Below, in pieces: positions 1 to 7,543 of a DNA stretch of 17,679 bases. This DNA comes from an uncultured Oscillospiraceae bacterium (GTDB lineage Bacteria; Bacillota; Clostridia; Oscillospirales; Oscillospiraceae). Each line of letters opens with the position of its first letter. Positions within the stretch are counted from its first letter, which is position 1. The notes beneath the pieces are model-generated. The model was not told the origin of the DNA. It made no database searches and saw only the letters and a program-made list of their open reading frames with translations. The DNA lies in assembly GCA_934668605.1 (NCBI GenBank), contig CAKUNY010000020.1:1-17679 (forward strand), read 5' to 3'. A program made the translations under genes and the position numbers.

Positions 1-1859
1 TTTTCAAAGACGAAGAGCAGATTTCCCGTGTAGTCGCCCGGGAAAATCGCGGCAAAGAAGCTTTCTCCCTCGTCGAAGCCGAGCTTGCCGGGAAGATAGT
101 CACCCAAGAGCGAGGCTTTTCCGTCGTCAAAGTCCGAAAGCCGCGTCTTATAGACCTGGCAGCGGTCGGTGAAGACGAGAAGCTCGGCGCTGTTCGTCGT
201 CTCGCGGCTGAGAAGCAAGCCGTCTCCTTCTTTAAACTTCTGCTCGCCGGACATGCGGAGCGACTGCGGCGTGATTTTTTTGAAATAGCCCTCGCGCGAT
301 AAGAATGCCGTGACCGGATAATCAGGCACATCGGGCTCGTCCGGCACATCAGGCTCATGGTCAAAGATCAGAAGTGTCTTTCTCGGCTGGCCATATTTCG
401 CGCTGACGGCCTCCAGCTCCTTGCAGATGACGGCCTTGATCTTTTTGTCCGAGCCGAGCAGGTCTTCCAGCTCTGCGATCTCTTTTTCCAGACTGTCCGT
501 TTCCTGCAAGCGGTTCAACAAGAACTCTTTATTGATGTTGCGCAGCTTGATCTCCGCCACATACTCGGCCTGCACCTGATCGATGCCGAAGCCGATCATG
601 AGGTTCGGGATGACCTCCGCGTCGAGCTCCGTTTCGCGGATGATGCGGATGGCCTTGTCGATATCCAGAAGAATTTTTCCAAGGCCCTTGAGAAGGTGCA
701 GCTTGTCCTTCTTCTTTTGCAGCTGGTGGTACACCCGCCGCTTGACGCATTCGCAGCGCCACGCCGTCCACTCCTCAAAAATCTCACGCACGCCCATGAC
801 CCGCGGCATGCCGCCAATTAAAATATTGAAGTTGCAGCCAAAGCTGTCTTGCAGCGTCGTTGTTTTGAAAAGCTTCTGCATGAGCTTCTCGGGCTCCGCG
901 CCGCGCTTCAGATCGATCGTTAATTTCAGGCCGTTCAGGTCTGTCTCGTCGCGCATGTCCGCGATCTCGCGGATTTTTCCGGCTTTGATCAGCTCGGCGA
1001 CCTTGTCCATGATGATCTCCGTCGCCGTGGTGTACGGAATCTCATAGATTTCAATCATGTTCCCTTCCTTGAGGTAGCGCCATCTGGCTCTGAGGCGGAA
1101 GGTGCCCCGGCCGGTGTTGTAGATTTGCCGCATCTCAGAGGCATCATACAGAATTTCGCCGCCGGTTGGAAAATCGGGCGCGGGCAGCGTATCAAGAAGG
1201 TCTGCGTCCGGATTTTTGATGAGCGCAATGGCCGTCCGGCACACGTCCTGCAAATTAAACGAGCAGATGTTGGACGCCATGCCGACCGCAATGCCCATGT
1301 TGGCCGAGACGAGCACATTCGGGAACGTCGTCGGCAGCAGCGTCGGCTCTTTCATCGAGCCGTCATAGTTATCGACAAAGTCGACCGTGTCCGCGTCGAT
1401 GTCCCGGAAGAGCTCGGCGCAAATGGGGTCTAATTTTGCCTCCGTGTAACGGGACGCCGCGTAGGCCATATCGCGCGAGTAGACCTTGCCGAAGTTGCCC
1501 TTCGAGTCGACAAACGGGTGCAGCAGTGTCTCATTGCCGCGCGCCAGGCGCACCATCGTCTCGTAGATTGCCTGATCGCCGTGCGGGTTCAATCGCATCG
1601 TCTGGCCGACAATGTTCGCCGATTTCGTCCGGGCTCCCGTGAGAAGCCCCATTTTGTACATCGTATACAGCAGCTTTCTGTGAGACGGCTTAAAGCCGTC
1701 AATTTCCGGAATCGCGCGCGAGACGATGACCGACATCGCGTAGGGCATGTAGTTCTGCTCAAGCGTCTGGCAGATGGGCTGCTCCATCACCTCCGCCCGC
1801 AGTCCCTGCACGTGCGGATCCATGCGCTTCGGCGCCTCCGGTTGTTTTTTCTTCGCCAT
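1..1859 (-). CDS. Type IIA DNA topoisomerase subunit A (topoisomerase IV ParC/GyrA-like), 3' end cut by the window edge
   Basis: Subunit A cleaves and religates DNA through a tyrosyl-DNA intermediate while the B subunit supplies ATPase energy. 619 codons are visible with no stop; the C-terminus lies beyond position 1. The start is ATG at 1857-1859, preceded by a GAAGGA-like site. The catalytic tyrosine sits in the motif AASRYTE (Tyr138, codon 1446-1448). The quinolone-pocket segment reads NPHGDQAIYETMVR, so the usual Ser/Asp pair (E. coli GyrA 83/87) is Gln96/Glu100. The start of the C-terminal propeller is visible (GYFKKITPQSLRM) but has no GyrA box (QRRGGKG), which favours a topoisomerase IV-like role over gyrase. 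A linker before it repeats EPDVPD. It lies 26 nt downstream of the B subunit, so the two are almost certainly co-transcribed. Family membership is firm; the gyrase versus topo IV assignment is inference. Confidence 0.93.
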   Translation of the reverse strand, partial: MAKKKQPEAPKRMDPHVQGLRAEVMEQPICQTLEQNYMPYAMSVIVSRAIPEIDGFKPSHRKLLYTMYKMGLLTGARTKSANIVGQTMRLNPHGDQAIYETMVRLARGNETLLHPFVDSKGNFGKVYSRDMAYAASRYTEAKLDPICAELFRDIDADTVDFVDNYDGSMKEPTLLPTTFPNVLVSANMGIAVGMASNICSFNLQDVCRTAIALIKNPDADLLDTLPAPDFPTGGEILYDASEMRQIYNTGRGTFRLRARWRYLKEGNMIEIYEIPYTTATEIIMDKVAELIKAGKIREIADMRDETDLNGLKLTIDLKRGAEPEKLMQKLFKTTTLQDSFGCNFNILIGGMPRVMGVREIFEEWTAWRCECVKRRVYHQLQKKKDKLHLLKGLGKILLDIDKAIRIIRETELDAEVIPNLMIGFGIDQVQAEYVAEIKLRNINKEFLLNRLQETDSLEKEIAELEDLLGSDKKIKAVICKELEAVSAKYGQPRKTLLIFDHEPDVPDEPDVPDYPVTAFLSREGYFKKITPQSLRMSGEQKFKEGDGLLLSRETTNSAELLVFTDRCQVYKTRLSDFDDGKASLLGDYLPGKLGFDEGESFFAAIFPGDYTGNLLFVFE

Positions 1860-1885
1860 AGTTTCTTCGTCCTTCGTTCTGCGTC

Positions 1886-3868
1886 TTACGATACATCGAG
1901 CTGATCGAGATATTTATATCCGTTTTCAGCGATATGGTCTTTTCTTCCCTGCAAATTGTCTCCAAGCAGCAGATCGAACACCTGCTGCGTGAGCGCCATG
2001 TCCTCTGGCATGACCTTAATGAGCCGCCGGGTCTCCGGGTTCATGGTCGTCATCCACATCATCTCCGGGTCGTTTTCGCCAAGGCCCTTCGAGCGGTTGA
2101 TGGAGACCTTCTTGCCCTCAAGATTCTTTAAAATCTCGCCCTTTTCCTGTTCGGTGTAGGCAAACCACGTCTTGTCCTTGCAGTTGATCTCATAAAGCGG
2201 CGACTCTGCGATATACACATAACCCTCTTCAATGAGCGTGGGGCAGAGCCGGTAGATCATGGTGAGAATGAGGGTTCTAATCTGGTAGCCGTCGACGTCG
2301 GCATCGGTACAGATAATGACCTTGTTCCAGCGCAGGTTCGCGAGATCAAAGCTCGTCAGATCCTTCGCCTTTTTCGTCTGCACCTCGACCCCGCAGCCGA
2401 GCACGCGGATGAGGTCGGTGATGATATCGGACTTGAAGATCCGCTCATAGTCCGCCTTCAGGCAGTTTAAGATCTTGCCGCGCACGGGCATGATGCCCTG
2501 AAATTCCGCGTCGCGCGAGAGCTTGACCGAGCCCAAGGCCGAGTCGCCCTCGACGATGTAAATTTCGCGCCTTGCGACGTCCTTCGTGCGGCAGTCGACA
2601 AATTTCTGTACGCGGTTCGAGATATCGAGATTGCCCGTGAGCTTTTTCTTGATGTTCAGCCGCTGCTTTTCCGCCGACTCGCGGCTTCTCTTGTTGATGA
2701 GCACCTGGTCGGCGATGCGGTCGGCCTCCTGCTTGTTTTCGATAAAATACACATGCAGGCGCTCTCTGAAAAACTCCGTCATTGCCTCCTGCACGAATTT
2801 GTTCGTGATCGCCTTTTTTGTCTGGTTCTCATAGGAGGTCTGCGTCGAGAAGCAGTTTGTCACCAGCACCAGACAGTCCGCCACGTCCTGAAACGTAATT
2901 TTCGATTCCGACTTCGTGTATTTGTTCGTAGACTTGAGATACGCGTCGATCGCGTAGACGAACGCGTTTTTGGCCGCCTTCTCCGGCGCGCCGCCATACT
3001 CGAGCCACGACGAGTTGTGATAGTACTCGAGGCGGTTGATCTTATTCGAAAAGCACAGCGCCGCCGAAATTTTCACCTTGTATTCCGGCTTATCCTCGCG
3101 GTCGCGCCCCTTGCGCTCGGCCTCCCAGAACTGCGGCATCGTGAGTGCCTGATCCTCGGTCAGCTCGCGGACATAATCGAGAATGCCGTTTTCATAGTAA
3201 AAGTCCGTCGTCTCGAATTTCCCGGGCGCGGTCTCGTTGCGGAAGCGGAACGTCACGCCCGCGTTCACGACCGCCTGCCGTTTGAGCGTATCTTCGTAGT
3301 ATTCCTTGGGGATATTGATGTCCGTGAACACGTCGAGATCGGGAAGCCAGCGGAACGTGGAGCCGGTCTTTTTCCGGTCGGCGGGCTCCTTTTTGAGCTG
3401 CCCGACAATTTCGCCCCGCTCAAAGTGGAGCGTGTATTTAAACCCGTCGCGCCGGATCACGGCGTCAAAATAGCGCGAGGCATATTGCGTCGCGCACGCG
3501 CCGAGGCCGTTTAAACCAAGGGAAAATTCATAGTCGCCGCCGGCGTTGTTGTCGTATTTGCCGCCCGCGTAGAGCTCGCAGAACACAAGCTCCCAGTTGT
3601 ACCGGCCCTCTTTTTCGTTCCAGTCGACCGGACAGCCGCGTCCGAAGTCCTCGACCTCAATGGAGTGATCTTCATAGCGCGTGACGATCACCAGATCGCC
3701 GTGTCCCTCGCGCGCTTCGTCGATCGCGTTCGATAAAATTTCAAATACGGCGTGCTCGCAGCCGTCCAGCCCGTCGGAGCCGAAAATGACTGCCGGACGC
3801 TTTCTGACCCGATCCGCGCCCTTGAGCGCGGAGATGCTGTCGTTGCCATAGGCTTGCTGTTTTTTCAT
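1886..3868 (-). CDS. Type IIA DNA topoisomerase subunit B (topoisomerase IV ParE/GyrB-like, atypical clostridial form)
   Basis: 660 aa; the ATPase subunit of a type IIA topoisomerase. Order: GHKL ATPase domain (about 1-230), transducer (about 230-425), TOPRIM (EGDSALG 440-446, DADVDG 522-527), then the C-terminal motif KGLGENDPE (594-602). The Glu and Asn of the GHKL N-box are kept (Glu43, Asn47), but the usual DNxIDEA is SNAIDEA, DNGRG is DFGRG (74-78), and the glycine-rich lid GLHGVG is GLNGLG (118-123). I recall these differences from a clostridial paralogue family, so they need not mean loss of function. ATG at 3866-3868 is chosen because GAGGAG (3874-3879) lies 5 nt upstream; the frame stays open to 4219, but that extension crosses the promoter and a hairpin and resembles no known B subunit. 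It heads an operon with the A subunit. Confidence 0.93.
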   Translation of the reverse strand: MKKQQAYGNDSISALKGADRVRKRPAVIFGSDGLDGCEHAVFEILSNAIDEAREGHGDLVIVTRYEDHSIEVEDFGRGCPVDWNEKEGRYNWELVFCELYAGGKYDNNAGGDYEFSLGLNGLGACATQYASRYFDAVIRRDGFKYTLHFERGEIVGQLKKEPADRKKTGSTFRWLPDLDVFTDINIPKEYYEDTLKRQAVVNAGVTFRFRNETAPGKFETTDFYYENGILDYVRELTEDQALTMPQFWEAERKGRDREDKPEYKVKISAALCFSNKINRLEYYHNSSWLEYGGAPEKAAKNAFVYAIDAYLKSTNKYTKSESKITFQDVADCLVLVTNCFSTQTSYENQTKKAITNKFVQEAMTEFFRERLHVYFIENKQEADRIADQVLINKRSRESAEKQRLNIKKKLTGNLDISNRVQKFVDCRTKDVARREIYIVEGDSALGSVKLSRDAEFQGIMPVRGKILNCLKADYERIFKSDIITDLIRVLGCGVEVQTKKAKDLTSFDLANLRWNKVIICTDADVDGYQIRTLILTMIYRLCPTLIEEGYVYIAESPLYEINCKDKTWFAYTEQEKGEILKNLEGKKVSINRSKGLGENDPEMMWMTTMNPETRRLIKVMPEDMALTQQVFDLLLGDNLQGRKDHIAENGYKYLDQLDVS

Positions 3869-3883
3869 GCTGTCTCCTCGTAT

Positions 3884-3903
3884 GGGAGGGCACGTTCCCT
3901 CCC
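3884..3903 (-). promoter_or_regulatory. Perfect 7-bp hairpin in the topoisomerase leader
   Basis: GGGAGGG and CCCTCCC flank a 6-nt loop. In the mRNA the hairpin ends 4 nt before the GAGGAG ribosome binding site of the B subunit. Its CCCTCCC arm could also pair partly with that site. No U-run follows, so it is not an intrinsic terminator. A role in translation or mRNA stability is inference. Confidence 0.5.
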
Positions 3904-3949
3904 GGATTTTGTGCTTTCGCTGGGGATAATTACCCATTATATTGATATA

Positions 3950-3978
3950 AGTATACTGTTTTTCGGCTGCGAAGTCAA
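3950..3978 (-). promoter_or_regulatory. Sigma-A promoter of the topoisomerase operon
   Basis: On the minus strand, TTGACT (-35; 3973-3978) is followed after 17 nt by TATACT (-10; 3950-3955). Predicted transcription start is near 3943, giving a leader of about 75 nt. The match and spacing are close to consensus and the position fits the B-subunit gene. Confidence 0.75.
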
Positions 3979-4060
3979 GTTTGCAGCTGCTTTGAAATTC
4001 TTGTGGAAAACCGCAAAACCGTGGGCTTGAACTTTGGCTTATTTTCAAAGCGGTTGCCAG

Positions 4061-4089
4061 TTGCAATCCGTCCGGATTCAAGGTATCAT
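4061..4089 (+). promoter_or_regulatory. Candidate sigma-A promoter of the DUF1846 operon
   Basis: TTGCAA (4061-4066), a 17-nt spacer, and TATCAT (4084-4089). This is the best -35/-10 pair on the plus strand of the spacer; it would give a leader of roughly 80 nt. Each box differs from consensus, so the call is moderate. Confidence 0.4.
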
Positions 4090-4174
4090 AGGATGCGATA
4101 GTATTATGGCCGGGTGTTTGAATTTTTCCGCACCGGCCGCGCATTGGAACAGTGAATAGAAACAGAGGTAGTAT

Positions 4175-5659
4175 ATGACAAAGATCGGATTTGACAATCA
4201 GAAATATCTTGAGCTGCAATCAAAAAAGATTCTCGAGCGCGTCGACCAGTTCGGCGGCAAGCTCTATCTGGAATTCGGCGGCAAACTCTTCGACGACTAT
4301 CACGCCTCGCGCGTGCTCCCCGGCTTCGAGCCGGACAGCAAGATGAAAATGCTGCTGCAAGTAAAAGATCAGGCGGAGATCGTCATCGCCATCTGCGCCG
4401 AGCACATCGAGCTCAACAAGCGCCGGGGCGATCTCGGCATCACCTACGACATGGACGTCATGCGCCTGATCGACGCCTTCCGCTCCATCGGGCTCTATGT
4501 CGGCAGCGTCGTCATTACCCAGTACCGCGGCCAGCACGCGGCGGAGCTCTTCCAGCATAAGCTGGAGAACCTCGGCGTGCGCGTCTATAAGCACTATCCC
4601 ATCGCCGACTACCCCTCGAACATCCCCCTCATCGTCTCCGACGAGGGCTACGGCAAAAACGACTATATCGAAACCTCCCGCCCCGTTGTCGTCGTGACCG
4701 CGCCGGGTCCCGGCTCCGGCAAAATGGCCACCTGCCTGAGCCAGCTCTACCAAGAGCACAAGCGCGGCATTGACGCGGGCTACGCCAAATACGAGACCTT
4801 CCCCGTCTGGAACCTCCCGCTCAAGCACCCGGTGAACCTCGCCTACGAGGCCGCGACGGCGGATCTGGCCGACGTCAACATGATCGACCCCTTCCATCTG
4901 GACGCTTACGGCAAGACGACGGTCAACTATAACCGCGACATTGAAATCTTCCCGGTGTTAGAGACTATGTTCCGCACGATCTACGGCGAGTGCCCCTACA
5001 AGAGCCCGACGGACATGGGCGTCAACATGATCGCCAGCGCGATTGTCGACGATGACGCCTGCCGCGAGGCCTCATGCCAGGAGATCATCCGCCGCTACTA
5101 CGCGACCGCTGTCGGCGTACGCAAGGGCACGTCCACCCCGTCTGAGCTTCACAAGCAGGAAATGCTCATGAACTCGCTGCATCTGGACGTTTCGATGCGC
5201 AAGGCCGTCCCGGCGGCGAAGGCCAAAGCGGAGCAGACCGGAAACCCCGCCGTTGCCATCGAGCTTCCCGACGGGCGCGTGATCACCGGCAAGACCTCCG
5301 GGCTCATGGGAGCCAGCTGCGCCGCGCTTCTCAATTCTCTCAAGACGCTTGCGAACATCCGCGACAACGTCAATCTCATCTCCCCGATGGTTCTCGCGCC
5401 GATTCAGCATTTGAAGGTCGAGCACCTCGGAAACACGAACCCCCGGCTTCACACCGACGAGGTGCTCATTGCCCTTTCGATGTCCGCCGTCACAAACCCC
5501 ACGGCAGAGCTCGCGATGGAAGCGCTCTCTTCTCTTCGCGGCAGCGAGGTACACGCGTCTGTCATTTTGTCGGATGTCGACGTGAACGTCTTCAAAAAGC
5601 TCGGCATGAACGTCACGTGCGAGCCCGTCTATCAGTCGCACGCCCTGTATCACAAATAA
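4175..5659 (+). CDS. DUF1846 (UPF0371) domain protein
   Basis: 494 aa, matching the DUF1846/UPF0371 family in length and in motifs such as FGGKLFDDYHASRVLPGF near the N-terminus. A glycine-rich segment, VVVVTAPGPGSGKMAT (about 171-186), looks like a phosphate-binding P-loop, and family members are expected to bind a nucleotide or similar ligand; I know of no firmly established reaction. There is no signal peptide or membrane helix, so it should be cytosolic. The start ATG follows AGAGGT (4164-4169). It is the first gene of a plus-strand operon; the GH3 gene begins 30 nt after its stop with its own AAAGGAG. Conserved lengths of DGRVITGKTSGLMGA and KHLGNTNPRLH-like sequence near the C-terminus suggest an intact protein. 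Confidence 0.88.
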   Translation: MTKIGFDNQKYLELQSKKILERVDQFGGKLYLEFGGKLFDDYHASRVLPGFEPDSKMKMLLQVKDQAEIVIAICAEHIELNKRRGDLGITYDMDVMRLIDAFRSIGLYVGSVVITQYRGQHAAELFQHKLENLGVRVYKHYPIADYPSNIPLIVSDEGYGKNDYIETSRPVVVVTAPGPGSGKMATCLSQLYQEHKRGIDAGYAKYETFPVWNLPLKHPVNLAYEAATADLADVNMIDPFHLDAYGKTTVNYNRDIEIFPVLETMFRTIYGECPYKSPTDMGVNMIASAIVDDDACREASCQEIIRRYYATAVGVRKGTSTPSELHKQEMLMNSLHLDVSMRKAVPAAKAKAEQTGNPAVAIELPDGRVITGKTSGLMGASCAALLNSLKTLANIRDNVNLISPMVLAPIQHLKVEHLGNTNPRLHTDEVLIALSMSAVTNPTAELAMEALSSLRGSEVHASVILSDVDVNVFKKLGMNVTCEPVYQSHALYHK

Positions 5660-5689
5660 TCCCCCTTTAAATTCTGGAAAGGAGCCTGC

Positions 5690-7039
5690 ATGAAGCGCAG
5701 AACAAACCATATCCTATCCACTCTGATCGTCGTGCTCAGCCTTGCGCTGCTGGCAGTCGCGGGGTTCCTCCTCGTGCAGGTTCTGCCGCAGAAGGCGCCG
5801 CAGGAGGTCACGTCGCTCGAAACGAACTCCGTCTTTGAAAAAGACGACACCGTCGTCGAGCCCGAGCGCGAGCAGGCCTATGAGGGAGAAATCCCCCCGG
5901 CTGCCGAAGCGGAGCCGGAGCCCGATTCTCAGCCGTCAAGCGAGCAGCCCGAACAGGCGGAGCCTTCTGACACGGGTCTGATTTCCGCCGAGGCGGACAA
6001 GCTTGCGCGCCAGACGCTTTCTTCCATGACGCAGGACGAGAAAATCTGGCAGCTGTTTTACGTCACGCCCGAGCTTCTAACCGGCGTGGAAACCGCGACG
6101 CGCGCGGGCGAGTCGACCAAGAAGGCCTTGGAGGAGCAGCCGGTCGGCGGTATCATCTACTTCGCAAAAAATCTGGAAGACCGGGCGCAGACGCAGGAAA
6201 TGCTCCACAACACGAAAGCCTACACGAAAATCCCCCTCTTCCTCGGCACCGATGAAGAGGGCGGCACGGTCAGCCGCGTCGGCTCGAACCCCGCGATGGG
6301 CGCGCAGGAATTTCCCTCCGCGCAGTCGCTCGGCGAGCAGGCAGACCCGGCAGCCGTCTATCAGGCAGGGCAGGACATCGGCGGCACGCTGCATGCCATC
6401 GGCTTCAATATGGACTTTGCCCCCGTGGCAGATGTGTCCTCGGGCGCTTCGGCGGTCATCGGCTCGCGCTCGTTCGGAACGGATGCGCAGCTCTGCGCGT
6501 CTCTCGTGTCCGTCATGACGCAGAGCCTGACGGCTGAGGATATTATCCCCTGCCTCAAGCACTTCCCCGGCTACGGCAGCGCCATCACCGACGATCACTA
6601 CGGCACGTCCATCCTGACCAAAACGCAGGAAGAGCTCGAGGCCTGCGATTTTCTCCCCTTCTCCTCCGGCATCGAGGCCGGCGCGCCGTTTGTGATGGTG
6701 AGCCACCTGAGCGTGCCCGAGGTCGTGGGCGATGAAACGCCGTCCGATCTGTCGTCTAAAATTGTTTCGGAGCTTCTGCGGAACAAATTGGGCTTTACCG
6801 GCGTCATAATCACAGATTCCCACCAGATGGCCTCCATCACCGACCACTACACCCCCGGCGAAGCGGCGGTCAAGGCCTTGCAGGCGGGTGTCGATATGAT
6901 TCTCATGCCGCAGGACTTGCAGGCCGCGTTTGACGGCGTGAAGGCTGCGCTGAATGACGGCACGCTCACACAGGCGCGCATCGACGAAAGCGTCCGTCGC
7001 ATTTTGCAGGTCAAGGCGGAATACAACATTTTGCAGTAG
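5690..7039 (+). CDS. Membrane-anchored GH3 hydrolase, NagZ-like (beta-N-acetylhexosaminidase family)
   Basis: 449 aa. A single N-terminal hydrophobic helix (about 8-31) with basic residues before it should anchor the protein outside the membrane; an acidic, Pro/Glu-rich spacer (about 55-95) precedes the GH3 barrel (about 100-449). The NagZ-type loop reads KHFPGYGSAITDDH: the Asp-His acid/base dyad is present (Asp301, His303), although the usual GHGDT is GYGSA. The nucleophile is expected to be Asp376 in ITDSHQM. Family members remove beta-linked N-acetylglucosamine from muropeptides; an N-terminal anchor fits wall turnover outside the cell, as for Firmicutes NagZ. The start ATG follows AAAGGAG (5678-5684) with a 5-nt gap. 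Substrate is inferred from family alone. Confidence 0.88.
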   Translation: MKRRTNHILSTLIVVLSLALLAVAGFLLVQVLPQKAPQEVTSLETNSVFEKDDTVVEPEREQAYEGEIPPAAEAEPEPDSQPSSEQPEQAEPSDTGLISAEADKLARQTLSSMTQDEKIWQLFYVTPELLTGVETATRAGESTKKALEEQPVGGIIYFAKNLEDRAQTQEMLHNTKAYTKIPLFLGTDEEGGTVSRVGSNPAMGAQEFPSAQSLGEQADPAAVYQAGQDIGGTLHAIGFNMDFAPVADVSSGASAVIGSRSFGTDAQLCASLVSVMTQSLTAEDIIPCLKHFPGYGSAITDDHYGTSILTKTQEELEACDFLPFSSGIEAGAPFVMVSHLSVPEVVGDETPSDLSSKIVSELLRNKLGFTGVIITDSHQMASITDHYTPGEAAVKALQAGVDMILMPQDLQAAFDGVKAALNDGTLTQARIDESVRRILQVKAEYNILQ

Positions 7040-7073
7040 CCGCGCGATCAACGCGGCAGAAAGGAAGATTTCT

Positions 7074-7268
7074 ATGGAACCCAAAAGACTTTGCCGTGCT
7101 TCAATGGACAAGAAAATCTGCGGCGTATGCGGCGGCATCGCGCACTACTTTGACGTCGACTCCAACCTCATCCGCCTCATCACAGCGGCGCTCGTTCTGG
7201 CCGGAGGCCTGAGCATCTGGCTCTACATCATCGCCGCCATCATCCTCCCCGAGACGAACGCCTTCTAA
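7074..7268 (+). CDS. PspC domain small membrane protein
   Basis: 64 aa. KRLCRASMDKKICGVCGG followed by a hydrophobic C-terminal half (about 33-59) is the PspC domain. PspC proteins are inner-membrane proteins linked to envelope stress in Proteobacteria; in Firmicutes small stand-alone versions are common and their role is less clear. ATG at 7074 is chosen because AAAGGAAG lies just upstream and the domain starts at once; the frame stays open further upstream but there it overlaps the GH3 gene out of frame. It ends an operon closed by the terminator at 7343-7375. Confidence 0.88.
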   Translation: MEPKRLCRASMDKKICGVCGGIAHYFDVDSNLIRLITAALVLAGGLSIWLYIIAAIILPETNAF

Positions 7269-7272
7269 GCAC

Positions 7273-7300
7273 TTCAAAAAAATCTGCCGATTTTTTTGAA
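7273..7300. other. AT-rich 12-bp perfect inverted repeat after the PspC gene
   Basis: TTCAAAAAAATC and its complement flank a TGCC loop, 4 nt after the PspC stop codon. The stem is A/T-rich, unlike the next hairpin. It may help end transcription or protect the 3' end; the GC-richer hairpin downstream is the better terminator. Confidence 0.6.
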
Positions 7301-7342
7301 AAGGATGCACCTCGACTGCGCGCAGAATGATTGCCCCACTGA

Positions 7343-7375
7343 AAAAATCCGGAACGCTATGCGTTCCGGATTTTT
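7343..7375. terminator. Strong intrinsic terminator, probably bidirectional
   Basis: A 15-bp perfect stem (arms 7343-7357 and 7361-7375) with a 3-nt loop, GC-rich core TCCGGAACGC, A-run on one side and T-run on the other. It terminates the DUF1846-GH3-PspC operon on the plus strand and can also serve the exported-protein gene that converges from the right. Confidence 0.9.
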
Positions 7376-7406
7376 ATCGTATATTGCACGATTTTACCCT
7401 GGCATA

Positions 7407-7513
7407 CGTAGGGGACGATGCCCACATCGTCCCGGCAGCACAAGCCGTTTTTTTGGACATCTCCGGCGAACTCGAACTGCTCCGCGGGTCGATGTGCTCA
7501 ATCGACCCCTATG
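7407..7513. repeat. Copy 1 of a ~106-bp element with hairpin-forming terminal inverted repeats
   Basis: The left end reads CGTAGGGG then CGATGCCCACATCG; the right end reads GGGTCGATGTG, CTCA, ATCGACCCCTATG. The ends are inverted repeats of each other, and each is itself palindromic (CGATG/CATCG or near it). A second copy lies at 11147-11252 in the opposite orientation and also matches in its interior (for example CCGTTTTTT...GGCGAA). If the element is taken as GGGG...CCCC, a TA flanks it on both sides. It encodes no convincing protein. It behaves like a MITE-type or REP-like intergenic repeat. Confidence 0.8.
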
Positions 7514-7543
7514 AAGGAAACCGAAAGTTACCGGCATTTATGC

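Larger units (their letters stand above)
3869..4174. other. Divergent intergenic region between the topoisomerase operon and the DUF1846 operon
   Basis: 306 bp without a credible gene. It holds a strong minus-strand sigma-A promoter, a perfect 7-bp hairpin next to the B-subunit ribosome binding site, and a weaker plus-strand promoter candidate. It is clearly more AT-rich than the flanking genes. The stretch from about 3980 to 4060 shows nothing I can name. Confidence 0.8.

Noticed and set aside
2753..3514. 253-codon open frame antisense to the topoisomerase B gene
   Set aside because: An Arg/Val-rich product with no recognisable domain, typical of a shadow frame in GC-rich coding DNA.
3869..4219. 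117-residue N-terminal extension of the topoisomerase B subunit
   Set aside because: It would cross the promoter and the leader hairpin, overlaps the divergent gene, and has no ribosome binding site; the start at 3868 has a good one and gives the family's normal N-terminus.
6077..7138. 353-codon open frame antisense to the GH3 gene
   Set aside because: The opposite strand encodes a complete GH3 protein with its catalytic motifs; the antisense product is Arg/His/Asp-rich with no domain.
7407..7513. Short proteins encoded by the repeat element (similar RRGRCPHRPG-type products at both copies)
   Set aside because: The likeness comes from the DNA repeat itself; there is no suitable start site, and the two frames lie on opposite strands only because the copies are inverted.
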